Source: Kytococcus schroeteri
Lineage (GTDB): Bacteria; Actinomycetota; Actinomycetes; Actinomycetales; Dermatophilaceae
Reading direction: 5' to 3'
Length of the DNA stretch: 64,000 nt
Assembly: GCF_042433515.1 (NCBI RefSeq)
Contig: NZ_JBHLVH010000001.1
Location: 62,001-126,000 of the forward strand
Part shown: one piece after another, positions 47,996-56,317 of the stretch
Layout of the letters: each line of letters starts with the position of its first letter
How positions within the stretch are numbered: the first letter of the stretch is position 1
The notes under the pieces: generated by a model
Database searches by the model: none
The model's input: only the letters and a program-made list of their open reading frames with translations
What the model was told of the DNA's origin: nothing
Position numbers and translations under genes: made by a program

Positions 47996-48829
47996 TCAGT
48001 CCGATGCGGTGAGCGCTGCCTCGTAGAGCGCGCGGGAGGGCAGCCCGGTGGCCGCCGCCACCTGCTTGCACGCGTCCTTGAGGCGCACCCCCTGGGCCAC
48101 CAGCTCCTGCACCTGTGCGGCGGCCTGCTCGGGGTCGGCCGCGCGGGCCGCCGCGCCCTGCACCACCACCGTGATCTCGCCGCGGGCCCCCTCGACGGCC
48201 CACTGCGCCAGCTCGGCCACCGGCCCGCGCCGCACCTCCTCGTAGGTCTTGGTGAGCTCGCGGCAGACGGCGGCCGGGCGGTCGGCACCGAAGGCCTCGG
48301 CCATGGCACCCAGGGTGTCGGCCAGCCGGTGGGGTGCCTCGAAGAAGAGCATCGTGCGGCGCTCCTCGGCGAGCTCCCGCAGGGCGGCGACGCGGGGGCC
48401 GGCCTTGCGCGGCAGGAAACCCTCGAAGCAGAAGCGGTCCACCGGCAGCCCGGAGACCGCCAGCGCCATGAGGGCGGCGCTGGGCCCGGGTACGCAGGTC
48501 ACCACCAGGTCGCGCTCCACGCAGGCCTGCACCAGCCGGTAGCCGGGGTCGCTCACCGAGGGCATGCCGGCGTCGGTCACGAGCACCACGCGGTCCCCGG
48601 CGGCGATGCGGTCGGCCAGCTCGGGGGTGCGGGAGGCCTCGTTGTGCTCGTGGTAGCTCACGAGCGGGGCCGAGACGGTGACGCCCAGGGCGGCCGCCAG
48701 CCGCTGCGTGCGACGGGTGTCCTCGGCGGCCACGAGGTCGGCACCGGCCAGCTCGGTCGAGAGGCGCGGGGCGGCGTCCGCCGGGTCTCCGATGGGGGTC
48801 GCGGCCAGGACGAGGGCTCCGGAGGTCAT
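47996..48829 (-). CDS. rsmI: 16S rRNA (cytidine1402-2'-O)-methyltransferase
   Basis: A 277-residue tetrapyrrole-methylase-fold enzyme that 2'-O-methylates C1402 of 16S rRNA. The typical SAM-site strands are LVLAATPIGD near the start, AAEDTRRTQRL, VLVTDAGMPSVSDPG (about 88-102) and VPGPSAALMAL. The ELTKTYEEVRRG segment is characteristic of RsmI. The ATG at 48829 is preceded at six bases by GATGAT with no ribosome binding site, again a leaderless-type start. It is divergent from the DUF4126 gene. Confidence 0.97.
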   Translation of the reverse strand: MTSGALVLAATPIGDPADAAPRLSTELAGADLVAAEDTRRTQRLAAALGVTVSAPLVSYHEHNEASRTPELADRIAAGDRVVLVTDAGMPSVSDPGYRLVQACVERDLVVTCVPGPSAALMALAVSGLPVDRFCFEGFLPRKAGPRVAALRELAEERRTMLFFEAPHRLADTLGAMAEAFGADRPAAVCRELTKTYEEVRRGPVAELAQWAVEGARGEITVVVQGAAARAADPEQAAAQVQELVAQGVRLKDACKQVAAATGLPSRALYEAALTASD

Positions 48830-48980
48830 GCGCCCATCATCGCCCGACGTCACAACTCTGCAACGAACCGGGCACGAAATGGCAAAGCGGGGAAGGCGGC
48901 GTCCCCCGGTGCGATTCCATGGGGGCGGCGCCCACGGAGCACAGAGGTGCCCCCGTCGCCACCACGTTCAGGAGACCCAC

Positions 48981-49592
48981 GTGCTTGCAGCCCTCACCGG
49001 CCTCGGCCTGTCCGCCGCTGCGGGCTTCAACGCCTACATCCCCTTCCTCATCGTGGCCTGTCTGGCCCGCTTCACCACCTTCGTCACGCTGCCGCCCTCC
49101 TTCGCCTGGATCGAGTCCTGGTGGGCCATCGTGGGCGCGGCGGTGCTGCTCCTGGTGGAGGTCACCGTGGACAAGGTGGCGGTGGTGGACCACGTCAACG
49201 ACGCGGTGGGCACCTTCATCCGGCCGATGACCGGTGGGCTGGTCTTCGCCGCCACCTCCGCCGCCGAGAGCCTGGACAACTCGCAGTGGATGGCGGAGCA
49301 CCCGTGGGTGGGCGTCATCGCGGGCATCGTGGTGGCCGGCATCGTGCACTCCGGCAAGGCGGCCGCGCGCCCGGCGGTCAACGCCAGCACCGTGGGTGTG
49401 GGCACGCCGGTGGTCTCCCTCGCCGAGGACGTGGCCGCGGTGTCGCTGAGCGTGGTGGCGGTCTTCGCGCCGCTGTTCGTGCTCGTGGTGCTGGTGGTGC
49501 TGGGGTGGATCGTGTGGTCCCTCTGGCGGCGGTTCAAGCGCCTGTCGGGTCGTCGCCGCCCGCGCCGGGAGTACGCGCCCTTCGCCTCGTAG
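48981..49592 (+). CDS. DUF4126 membrane protein
   Basis: A 203-residue protein with about five to six hydrophobic segments. The opening LAALTGLGLSAAAGFNAYIPFLIVA is the usual start of DUF4126 proteins. Further helices follow, with a VDHVNDAVGTFIRP motif in the first half. The family is widespread in actinobacteria and other bacteria, and its function is unknown. The GTG start has CAGGAGA at six bases. The stop codon (TAG at 49590) lies within the -10 element of the leaderless metG promoter. Confidence 0.85.
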   Translation: MLAALTGLGLSAAAGFNAYIPFLIVACLARFTTFVTLPPSFAWIESWWAIVGAAVLLLVEVTVDKVAVVDHVNDAVGTFIRPMTGGLVFAATSAAESLDNSQWMAEHPWVGVIAGIVVAGIVHSGKAAARPAVNASTVGVGTPVVSLAEDVAAVSLSVVAVFAPLFVLVVLVVLGWIVWSLWRRFKRLSGRRRPRREYAPFAS

Positions 49593-49595
49593 ACT
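49590..49595 (+). promoter_or_regulatory. -10 element of leaderless metG, overlapping the upstream stop codon
   Basis: TAGACT ends eight bases before the metG ATG at 49604. Its first three bases are the stop codon of the DUF4126 gene. No ribosome binding site precedes the ATG. Confidence 0.6.
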
Positions 49596-49603
49596 CGGGC
49601 GCC

Positions 49604-51427
49604 ATGAGCAAGGTTCTCTCGGCCGTCGCCTGGCCCTACGCCAACGGTCCCCGCCACCTCGGCCACGTCGCCGGCTTCGGGGTGCCCTCGGACGTCTACT
49701 CGCGCTACATGCGCATGGCCGGACACGACGTGCTCATGGTCTCCGGCACCGACGAGCACGGCACGCCCATCCTCGTGCAGGCCGAGGCCGCGGGGAAGAC
49801 GCCGCAGGAGTTCGTCGACGAGAACAACCGGGCCATCTGCGAGGACCTCACCGCACTGGGCCTTTCCTACGACCTGTTCACCCGCACCACCACGGTGAAC
49901 CACCACGAGGTCGTGCGGCAGATGTTCACGGCTGTGCACGACAACGGCTACTTCGTGGAGCAGACCCAGCTGGGCGCCATCAGCCCGTCCACGGGCCGCA
50001 CCCTGCCGGACCGCTACATCGAGGGCACCTGCCCGATCTGCGGCGACACCTCCGCCCGCGGCGACCAGTGCGACAACTGCGGCAACCAGCTCGACCCGGC
50101 CGACCTGGTCGACCCGCGCTCGCGCATCAACGGCGAGACCCCGGAGTTCGTCGAGACCAACCACTTCCTGCTCGACCTGCCCGCCCTGGCCGAGGCGCTG
50201 GGGGAGTGGCTCGAGGGCCGCGAGGCCTCCGGTGCGTGGCGCCCCAACGTCATCGCGTTCTCCCGCAACATCCTCAAGGAGATCCGCCCCCGCGCCATGA
50301 CGCGCGACATCGACTGGGGCATCAAGGTGCCGCTGGAGGGCTGGGAGGACGCCCCCAAGCGCCTGTACGTGTGGTTCGACGCCGTCATCGGCTACCTGAG
50401 CGCCTCCATCGAGTGGGCCCGCCGCAGCGGTGACCCCGAGGCGTGGCGCGCCTGGTGGAACGACCCCGAGGCCGTCAGCGCCTACTTCATGGGCAAGGAC
50501 AACATCGTCTTCCACTCCCAGATCTGGCCGGCCGAGCTGCTCGCCCACAACGGGCAGGGCAGCAAGGGCGGGGAGCCGGGGCCGTTCGGCGAGCTCAACC
50601 TGCCCACCGCGGTGGTCTCCTCGGAGTTCATGACGCTCGAGGGTCGCCAGTTCTCCACCTCCCGCGGGCACGTCATCTACGTGCGCGACGTGCTGGAGCG
50701 CCAGCAGCCCGACGCCATCCGCTACTACCTCTCGGCCGTGGCGCCGGAGACCAGTGACGCCGACTTCTCGTGGGAGGAGTTCGCGCGCCGCACCAACGGC
50801 GAGCTCGTGGCCGGCTGGGGCAACCTGGTCAACCGCACCGCCTCGATGATCGCCAAGAACTTCGGCGAGGTGCCCGCGCCCGCGGAGCTGCAGGACGAGG
50901 ACCGCGTCCTGCTCGATGCCGTGCGCGGCGGGTTCGCGACCGTGGGGCAGCTGCTCGAGCGCTTCCGCAACCGCCAGGCCCTGGCCGAGGCGATGCGTCT
51001 GGTGGGCGAGGCCAACGCGTACATCTCGACCACCGAGCCGTTCAAGCTCAAGGGCGAGGACCAGCGCGAGCGCCTGGCCACCGTGCTGTGGACCTGTGCC
51101 CAGGCCGTCACCGACCTCAACACGATGCTGGCGCCCTTCCTGCCGCACTCGGCCAACGAGGTGGAGGCCGCGCTGGGCGGCGGGGCCACCGTCGCGCCGC
51201 TGCCCCGCATCGACGAGGTGACCGACCTGGACGACCCCTCGCGCGCCTACCCGGTGATCACCGGCGACTACACCACGGGCGTGCGCTGGGAGCCGCGCGA
51301 CGTGGTGGTGGGCGCCCCGGTGGCCAAGCCGACGCCGATCTTCCGCAAGCTCGACGACGAGGCCGTGCAGCGCGAGCGCGAGCTGACCACCTCGGCCCCG
51401 GCCGAGGGCCCCACCGGGGAGCGCTGA
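49604..51427 (+). CDS. metG: methionyl-tRNA synthetase
   Basis: Charges tRNA-Met with methionine. The 607-residue protein has the class I HIGH-type sequence PYANGPRHLGH (residues 11-21), zinc-binding cysteines 143, 146, 156 and 159 (CPIC and CDNC) and the catalytic loop FSTSRG (349-354), the KMSKS variant usual in actinobacterial MetRS. The anticodon-binding helical domain follows, with a polar C-terminal tail. The start appears leaderless (TAGACT eight bases upstream). It stands directly before tatD, rsmA and ispE, a conserved housekeeping order. Confidence 0.98.
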   Translation: MSKVLSAVAWPYANGPRHLGHVAGFGVPSDVYSRYMRMAGHDVLMVSGTDEHGTPILVQAEAAGKTPQEFVDENNRAICEDLTALGLSYDLFTRTTTVNHHEVVRQMFTAVHDNGYFVEQTQLGAISPSTGRTLPDRYIEGTCPICGDTSARGDQCDNCGNQLDPADLVDPRSRINGETPEFVETNHFLLDLPALAEALGEWLEGREASGAWRPNVIAFSRNILKEIRPRAMTRDIDWGIKVPLEGWEDAPKRLYVWFDAVIGYLSASIEWARRSGDPEAWRAWWNDPEAVSAYFMGKDNIVFHSQIWPAELLAHNGQGSKGGEPGPFGELNLPTAVVSSEFMTLEGRQFSTSRGHVIYVRDVLERQQPDAIRYYLSAVAPETSDADFSWEEFARRTNGELVAGWGNLVNRTASMIAKNFGEVPAPAELQDEDRVLLDAVRGGFATVGQLLERFRNRQALAEAMRLVGEANAYISTTEPFKLKGEDQRERLATVLWTCAQAVTDLNTMLAPFLPHSANEVEAALGGGATVAPLPRIDEVTDLDDPSRAYPVITGDYTTGVRWEPRDVVVGAPVAKPTPIFRKLDDEAVQRERELTTSAPAEGPTGER

Positions 51428-52297
51428 GTGCCGCACACCAGCCCCCGGCGCACCGAGGCCCCGCCGCTGCCCGAGCCGCTGCCGATCCCGGTGGTGGACA
51501 ACCACACGCACGTCGACATCGAGCGGGACGGTGTGGTCATGGGCGGCGAGGGGGCCGGTGGCGGCGTGCGCGGCGTCATCGAGGCCGCCCGGGCCGTGGG
51601 CGTGGACCGCCTGGTGCAGATCGGGTGCGAGCTGGAGTCCGCGCGGGTGACCGCCGAGGTGGTGACCCGCCACCCCGAGGTGCTGGGTGGCGTGGCGCTG
51701 CACCCCAACGAGGTGCCGGTGCTCGCCGAGCGCGGTGAGCTGGAGTCGGCGCTGGAGGAGATCGACCGGCTCCTGCGCGGCGACCGGATCCGGGTGGTGG
51801 GGGAGACCGGGCTGGACTACTTCCGCACCCCGCCGGAGGGGCGCGCGGTGCAGGCCGAGGGCTTCCGCTGGCACATCGACAGGGCCAAGGAGCTGGGGCT
51901 CGCGCTGCAGATCCACGACCGCGACGCGCACGAGGACGTGCTGCGCATCCTGGCCGAGGAGGGGGCGCCGGACAGGACGGTGCTGCACTGCTTCAGCGGC
52001 GACATCTCCATGGCGCGGGAGTGCGTGGAGCGCGGCTACATGCTGAGCTTCGCCGGCACGGTGACCTTCAAGAACGCTCGCGACCTGCGCGACGCCCTGG
52101 CCGTGGTGCCGCTGGAGAACCTGCTGGTGGAGACCGACGCGCCGTACCTCACGCCGCACCCCCACCGCGGCGCCCCCAACGCGCCCTACCTGGTGCCGCT
52201 CACGGTGCGCACCATGGCCAGCACACTCAACGTGTCCGTGCCCGAGCTGTGCCAGGCGATCTCGGAGAACTCCGAGCGGGTGTACGGGCCGTGGTGA
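51428..52297 (+). CDS. tatD: TatD-family metal-dependent hydrolase (DNase)
   Basis: A 289-residue TIM-barrel hydrolase of the TatD/YcfH type, a 3'-exonuclease-like DNase. Metal ligands: DNHTHVD near the start, the Glu in GETGLDYF, His in LQIHDRDAH, His in VLHCFSG and Asp in LLVETDAPYL. The GTG at 51428 starts at the base after the metG stop. The C-terminus overlaps the rsmA start by four bases. The metG-tatD-rsmA-ispE arrangement is widespread in actinobacteria, supporting a shared transcript. Confidence 0.95.
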   Translation: MPHTSPRRTEAPPLPEPLPIPVVDNHTHVDIERDGVVMGGEGAGGGVRGVIEAARAVGVDRLVQIGCELESARVTAEVVTRHPEVLGGVALHPNEVPVLAERGELESALEEIDRLLRGDRIRVVGETGLDYFRTPPEGRAVQAEGFRWHIDRAKELGLALQIHDRDAHEDVLRILAEEGAPDRTVLHCFSGDISMARECVERGYMLSFAGTVTFKNARDLRDALAVVPLENLLVETDAPYLTPHPHRGAPNAPYLVPLTVRTMASTLNVSVPELCQAISENSERVYGPW

Positions 52298-53217
52298 CCA
52301 CCCCGCAGCCCGAGGGGACGGTGCCGGTGGAGGCGCCCGACGAGGGCCTGCTGGGCCCCGCCCAGATCCGCGAGCTGGCTGACCGGTTCGGTGTGAGCCC
52401 CACCAAGCAGTGGGGGCAGAACTTCGTCATCGACAAGGGCACCGTGCGCCGCATCGTGCGGTCCAGCGGGGTGGGCGCGCAGGACCACGTGGTGGAGGTG
52501 GGGCCCGGTCTGGGCTCGCTGACCCTCGCGCTGCTGCCGTCGGTGGCCTCGCTGACCTGCGTGGAGGTGGACCCGCGCCTGGCCGAGGCGCTGCCCGGCA
52601 CCGTGGCCGCGATGGCGCCCGACCGCGCTGCCGACCTGCGCGTCGTGCACGACGACGCGCTGCAGGTGACGGAGCTGCCCGGCCCCGCGCCCACGGCACT
52701 GGTGGCCAACCTGCCGTACAACATCGCCGTGCCGGTGGTGCTCACCTTCCTGGAGCGCTTCCCCAGCCTGCGGACCGTGCTGGTGATGGTGCAGCTGGAG
52801 GTGGCCGAGCGCATGGCCGCCGCACCGGGTTCCAAGGTGTACGGCGTGCCCAGCGTCAAGTGCGCCTGGTACGGCCCCACGCGGCTGGCCGGCCGCATCG
52901 GCCGCAACGTGTTCTGGCCGGCGCCCAACGTGGACTCCGGGCTCGCCCGCATCGACGTGGCCCCGCGGGACGAGGCGGCCGTGGGCGTGCGGCGTGAGGA
53001 GGTCTTCTCCTGCGTGGACGCCGCGTTCGCCCAGCGGCGCAAGACCCTGCGCGCCGCGCTCGCGGGCTGGGCGGGCTCGGCGCAGGCCGCCGAGGCGGCG
53101 CTGGTGGCCGCCGGCATCGACCCGCGGACCCGAGGCGAGGCGCTGGACGTGGAGGGCTTCATCCGCCTGGCCGCCGCGCACCGGCGCCTGGTCGGTGAGG
53201 ACGGCGCAGCCCGCTGA
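52294..53217 (+). CDS. rsmA: 16S rRNA dimethyladenosine transferase (A1518/A1519)
   Basis: A 307-residue KsgA/RsmA. The N-terminal KQWGQNFVID (38-47) is the family signature. SAM motif I is EVGPGLGSLT (68-77), the catalytic motif is NLPYN, and the later VQLEVAERMAA and FWPAPNVDSGL segments are classical. It dimethylates two adenines near the 3' end of 16S rRNA. GTG at 52294 overlaps the tatD stop (GTGA), and a GTG one codon earlier is an alternative. The N-terminal 20 residues are Pro/Glu-rich. Confidence 0.97.
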   Translation: MTTPQPEGTVPVEAPDEGLLGPAQIRELADRFGVSPTKQWGQNFVIDKGTVRRIVRSSGVGAQDHVVEVGPGLGSLTLALLPSVASLTCVEVDPRLAEALPGTVAAMAPDRAADLRVVHDDALQVTELPGPAPTALVANLPYNIAVPVVLTFLERFPSLRTVLVMVQLEVAERMAAAPGSKVYGVPSVKCAWYGPTRLAGRIGRNVFWPAPNVDSGLARIDVAPRDEAAVGVRREEVFSCVDAAFAQRRKTLRAALAGWAGSAQAAEAALVAAGIDPRTRGEALDVEGFIRLAAAHRRLVGEDGAAR

Positions 53218-53270
53218 GGTGGTGCCCGGTGCGGTGTGGACCGCCGGGTCCGGGCCCGCTGCGGTCCCCC

Positions 53271-53276
53271 TAGTGT
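53271..53276 (+). promoter_or_regulatory. -10 element of leaderless ispE
   Basis: TAGTGT ends seven bases before the ATG at 53284, inside the 66-base gap after rsmA. No ribosome binding site is visible. Confidence 0.55.
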
Positions 53277-53283
53277 GGGTGCC

Positions 53284-54261
53284 ATGACCAGCCCGGCCGC
53301 CCCCCGCTCCGCGACCGTCCGCGCGCCCGCCAAGGTGAACCTGGCGCTGCGGGTGGGGCCTCCCGACCTCGAGACCGGGTACCACCCGCTGGCCACCGTC
53401 TTCCACGCCGTCGACCTGTGCGACGAGGTGACGGTGCGCCGCGCGCGCACGATGTCGCTGGAGGTCACCGGCAGCTTCACCGAGGGCGTGCCGACCGACC
53501 ACACCAACCTCGCCTGGCGGGCGGTGGAGGAGCTGCGTGAGCTCCACGGGCGCACCTGTGGGCTGCGGCGCCCGCGGCCGGTGGCCATCACCATCGACAA
53601 GCAGGTCCCCGTGGCCGGGGGCATGGCCGGCGGGTCGGCCGACGCGGCCGCGGCCCTGCTCGCCGCCAACGAGGTGTGGGGCAACGAGTTCCCGATGGGG
53701 GACCTGCGCGCCCTCGCCGCCGACCTGGGGGCCGACGTGCCCTTCGGCCTCACCGGCGGCAACGCCCTCGGGCTGGGGCGCGGTGACGAGGTCTCCACCG
53801 TGCTGGCCCGGGGCGAGCTGCACTGGGTGTTCTGCGTGAGCGACCAGGGGCTCAGCACGCCGGCGGTCTACCGCGAGTTCGACCGGCTCAACGGTTGGGA
53901 CCAGACCCCCACCCCGGAGACGCTCGAGGCGTGGGAGGCCACCCCCGAGCCCCCGGAGGAGCTGCTGCAGGCCCTGCGCACGGGCGACCCGCTGGCGGTG
54001 GCCGAGCACCTGCAGAACGACCTGCAGCCGGCCGCCATCAGCCTCCAGCCGTCGCTGCAGGACACCCTGGATGCGGGCACCGAGGTGGGGGCCGTGGCCG
54101 GCATCGTGTCCGGGTCCGGGCCCACCGTCGCGCTGCTGGCCGAGAGCCGGGAGCACGCCATCGACGTCTCGGTGGGCATGGCGGCGCTGCGCCCGGGCGT
54201 GCAGGTGTTCACCGCCAGCGGGCCCGCCCCGGGCGCCCGGGTGGTCGAGCGCCGCGACTGA
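53284..54261 (+). CDS. ispE: 4-diphosphocytidyl-2-C-methyl-D-erythritol kinase
   Basis: A 325-residue GHMP kinase of the MEP isoprenoid pathway. RAPAKVNLALRVG is the N-terminal substrate strand. The ATP-binding glycine loop is VPVAGGMAGGSADAAAAL (about residues 111-128), with GADVPFGLTGG and SGSGPTVALL as the third GHMP motif. The start is leaderless. The C-terminal extension is short and polar. The gene stands between rsmA and an Uup-like ABC-F gene, as in many actinobacteria. Confidence 0.97.
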   Translation: MTSPAAPRSATVRAPAKVNLALRVGPPDLETGYHPLATVFHAVDLCDEVTVRRARTMSLEVTGSFTEGVPTDHTNLAWRAVEELRELHGRTCGLRRPRPVAITIDKQVPVAGGMAGGSADAAAALLAANEVWGNEFPMGDLRALAADLGADVPFGLTGGNALGLGRGDEVSTVLARGELHWVFCVSDQGLSTPAVYREFDRLNGWDQTPTPETLEAWEATPEPPEELLQALRTGDPLAVAEHLQNDLQPAAISLQPSLQDTLDAGTEVGAVAGIVSGSGPTVALLAESREHAIDVSVGMAALRPGVQVFTASGPAPGARVVERRD

Positions 54262-54281
54262 GCCCCGGGGCCCGGCCCACG

Positions 54282-54287
54282 TAGGGT
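54282..54287 (+). promoter_or_regulatory. -10 element of leaderless ABC-F gene
   Basis: TAGGGT ends seven bases before the GTG at 54295, in a 33-base gap after ispE. The spacing decides the start codon. An upstream GTG at 54286 overlaps the -10 and would be too early. Confidence 0.6.
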
Positions 54288-54294
54288 GACCGCC

Positions 54295-56199
54295 GTGAAT
54301 CCCCCCGCGAACCTGCTCAACTGCGAGGGCCTGCACCTGGTGTACGGCACCCGCACCCTCCTCGACGACGTGACCCTCGGGCTCAACGACGGGGACCGCA
54401 TCGGCGTGGTGGGGCGCAACGGCGGGGGCAAGTCCACCCTGCTGCGGGTGATGGCGGGTCTGGCCCAGCCGGACTCCGGGCGCGTGGTGCGCTCCCGCGG
54501 GGCCACGGTGGGCATGCTGCGCCAGCGCGACGACATCGCGGCCGACGCCACCGTGCGTGACGTGGTGCTGCCCGGCCTGGCCGAGCACGAGTGGGCGGCC
54601 GACGCGCGGGTCCGCGGGGTGCTCACCGGACTGCTGGGCGGACTCGACGCGGAGGGGCTGGGCGGACTCGACCAGCCGGTGGCAGGCATGTCCGGTGGCG
54701 AGCGGCGGCGCATGGCGCTGGCCGCGCTGCTCGTGGAGGACCCCGACGTGCTGCTGCTGGACGAGCCCACCAACCACCTCGACGTGGAGGGTGTGGCCTG
54801 GCTGGCCGAGCACCTGCGCACCAGCCGCCGCTCCGGGCAGGCGCTCGTGGTGGTCACCCACGACCGCTGGTTCCTCGACGCCGTGGTGGAGAACACCTGG
54901 GAGGTCGTCGAGGGCGCGGTGCACCAGTACGAGGGTGGGTACGCGGCCTTCGTGCAGGCGCGCGCCGAGCGTGCCCGCGTCGAGCAGGCCACCGAGGAGA
55001 AGCGGCAGAACGTCCTGCGCAAGGAGCTCGCCTGGCTGCGCCGGGGTGCACCGGCGCGCACGAGCAAGCCGCGCTTCCGCATCGAGGCGGCCGACGCCCT
55101 CATCGCCAACGAGCCCGAGCCGCGCGACGAGGTGGCCCTGGCGCGCTTCGCGACCACCCGCCTGGGCAAGGACGTGTACGACCTGGTGAACGCCACCGTC
55201 CGCGTTCCGCCGGGCGCCCCCGAGGACGAGCAGACCACCTTGCTCGAGGGGCAGACCTGGCGCCTCGGCCCGGGCGACCGGTACGGCGTCGTCGGCGTGA
55301 ACGGCGCCGGCAAGTCCACCCTGCTGCGCGTGCTGCTGGAGCAGGTGCCGCTGGCCTCCGGCAAGCTCAAGGTGGGGCGCACGGTGCAGCCGGCCATCCT
55401 GTCCCAGGACCTCCACGAGCTGGACGAGGTGGCGGGCATGACCGTCATCGACGCCATCACGATGGTGCGCAGCTACACGGTGCTGGATGGCAAGGAGGTC
55501 TCGGCGAGCTCGCTGGCCAAGCGGCTGGGCTTCTCCGGGCAGCGCCAGCAGAGTCGGGTCTCGGACCTCTCCGGTGGGGAGCGGCGGCGCCTGCAGTTCG
55601 TGCGGCTGCTGCTGGACGAGCCGAACGTGCTGATGCTCGACGAGCCGACCAACGACCTCGACATCGAGACGCTGACCTCCATGGAGGACGTGCTGGACGG
55701 CTGGGCCGGCACGCTGCTGGTGGTGAGCCACGACCGCTACCTGCTGGAGCGCATGGCCAACCGCCAGGTGGCGCTGCTGGGCGACGGGCGCATCCGCGAC
55801 CTGCCCGGCGGGGTGGAGCAGTACCTGGAACTGCGGCGCGAGCGGCGCGGGGCGGGGCGCGGCACCGGGCGGGGCGGGCGCGACGTGGTCGAGGCCGTGG
55901 CGGCGGCCTCGGGTGTGGGGCCGGGGGCCGGTGCGGGAGGTGCGTCGGGTGCCTCTGGCTCGTCCACGGCCTCGGGACTGAGCCCGGCCGAGGAGCGGGC
56001 CCTCACCAAGGCCATGGCCCGCGCCGAGAAGCAGATGGAGAAGGCCACCACCGAGCTGGAGAAGGTGCACGCCGAGATGGCCGAGGCCGCCATGGACCCC
56101 GAGCGGCTCACCACGCTGTCGGCCCGGGAGGCCGGGTTGCGTGAGCAGCACGACGCCGCCGAGGCCGAGTGGCTGGAGGCCGCCGAGCGCTTCGGCTGA
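54295..56199 (+). CDS. ABC-F family ATPase (Uup-like)
   Basis: A 634-residue twin-cassette ABC-F protein without membrane segments. Cassette 1: GRNGGGKST, MSGGERRRMA, LLLDEPTNHLD. Cassette 2: GVNGAGKST, LSGGERRRLQ, LMLDEPTNDLD. The linker carries an RGAPARTSKPRFRIEAADAL-type basic segment. A Gly/Ala-rich hinge and a C-terminal Lys/Glu-rich coiled coil (about 565-634, KAMARAEKQMEKATTELEKV) give the Uup arrangement. Such proteins act on ribosomes or branched DNA. It differs clearly from the frameshifted ABC-F gene near 21 kb and is intact. Confidence 0.93.
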   Translation: MNPPANLLNCEGLHLVYGTRTLLDDVTLGLNDGDRIGVVGRNGGGKSTLLRVMAGLAQPDSGRVVRSRGATVGMLRQRDDIAADATVRDVVLPGLAEHEWAADARVRGVLTGLLGGLDAEGLGGLDQPVAGMSGGERRRMALAALLVEDPDVLLLDEPTNHLDVEGVAWLAEHLRTSRRSGQALVVVTHDRWFLDAVVENTWEVVEGAVHQYEGGYAAFVQARAERARVEQATEEKRQNVLRKELAWLRRGAPARTSKPRFRIEAADALIANEPEPRDEVALARFATTRLGKDVYDLVNATVRVPPGAPEDEQTTLLEGQTWRLGPGDRYGVVGVNGAGKSTLLRVLLEQVPLASGKLKVGRTVQPAILSQDLHELDEVAGMTVIDAITMVRSYTVLDGKEVSASSLAKRLGFSGQRQQSRVSDLSGGERRRLQFVRLLLDEPNVLMLDEPTNDLDIETLTSMEDVLDGWAGTLLVVSHDRYLLERMANRQVALLGDGRIRDLPGGVEQYLELRRERRGAGRGTGRGGRDVVEAVAAASGVGPGAGAGGASGASGSSTASGLSPAEERALTKAMARAEKQMEKATTELEKVHAEMAEAAMDPERLTTLSAREAGLREQHDAAEAEWLEAAERFG

Positions 56200-56249
56200 C
56201 CCCGGTCGTCGGCGCCCGCCCGTGTGGAGGACGCGCCCCGGGCCGTTGG

Positions 56250-56255
56250 TAAGGT
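56250..56255 (+). promoter_or_regulatory. candidate -10 of the ferredoxin-NADP reductase gene
   Basis: TAAGGT fits TANNNT. The overlapping AGGTTGACCT is a small perfect palindrome (AGGT-TG-ACCT, 56252-56261). The leader of about 55 bases ends in a GAGAGG ribosome binding site. Confidence 0.4.
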
Positions 56256-56317
56256 TGACCTATCCCCCTTTCGCCCTGCCCGTCGTGGCGGGGCGCGTCC
56301 CCGAGTGAGAGGTCCCC

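Noticed and set aside
56250..56265. DtxR/IdeR iron box upstream of fprA
   Set aside because: The AGGT and ACCT cores are separated by two bases, not the seven required, so the apparent match is better explained as a -10 element with a small palindrome.
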